Shown in pieces: positions 14,517 through 14,523 of a stretch of DNA of 14,523 bases. The position numbers were made by a program, and so were the translations under genes. Under the pieces are notes generated by a model. That model worked only from the letters and a program-made list of their open reading frames with translations, was not told where the DNA came from and searched no databases. Source of the DNA: Ruminococcus sp. (lineage in GTDB: Bacteria > Bacillota > Clostridia > Oscillospirales > Ruminococcaceae); assembly GCA_024697705.1 (NCBI GenBank), contig JAILFF010000013.1:1-14523 (forward strand). Reading direction: 5' to 3'. How positions within the stretch are numbered: the first letter of the stretch is position 1; every line of letters starts with the position of its first letter.

Positions 14517-14523
14517 GCCATAC

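Overview
The window looks like chromosomal DNA of a Ruminococcus-like gut Clostridium (Firmicutes, Oscillospiraceae or a near relative). The evidence is the form of the S12, S7, EF-G and EF-Tu proteins, pth placed directly before mfd, an ECF-type folate transporter S component behind a tetrahydrofolate riboswitch, strong AGGAGG-type ribosome binding sites and sigma-A-like promoters. The lineage is an inference from recognised families, not from a search.

Bases 1-4764 (+ strand) hold the str operon: rpsL (S12), rpsG (S7), fusA (EF-G) and tuf (EF-Tu). rpsL and rpsG are separated by an unusually long, hairpin-rich 241-base spacer. fusA follows rpsG after 17 bases. tuf has its own extended -10 promoter and ends at a textbook UUCG-loop terminator. 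Bases 4765-4948 are a convergent junction where the + strand operon meets the - strand block; terminators for the - strand lie here too.

Bases 4949-9233 (- strand) encode pth and then mfd, that is peptidyl-tRNA hydrolase and the transcription-repair coupling factor. Their promoter sits inside the loop of what looks like the terminator of the next unit upstream. Bases 9245-10867 (- strand) carry a THF riboswitch, a FolT-like ECF substrate-binding protein and a second, diverged FolT-like protein, forming a folate-uptake unit. Bases 10885-11959 (- strand) carry pfkA (ATP-dependent 6-phosphofructokinase) with its own consensus promoter. Bases 12128-13630 (- strand) encode a MoxR-type AAA+ ATPase without a visible VWA-domain partner.

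Bases 13631-14054 are non-coding and packed with perfect inverted repeats. The window closes with dtd (D-aminoacyl-tRNA deacylase, - strand), which is interrupted by an in-frame TAG at codon 105. The rest of the protein, including the conserved NDGPFT motif, reads on intact to a TAA. None of the ten intact genes here ends in TAG (eight TAA, two TGA). This amber codon is the most interesting single observation. The explanations are a recent nonsense mutation, a sequence error, or amber recoding.

I see no CRISPR array, tRNA, rRNA, transposase or phage gene in the window.
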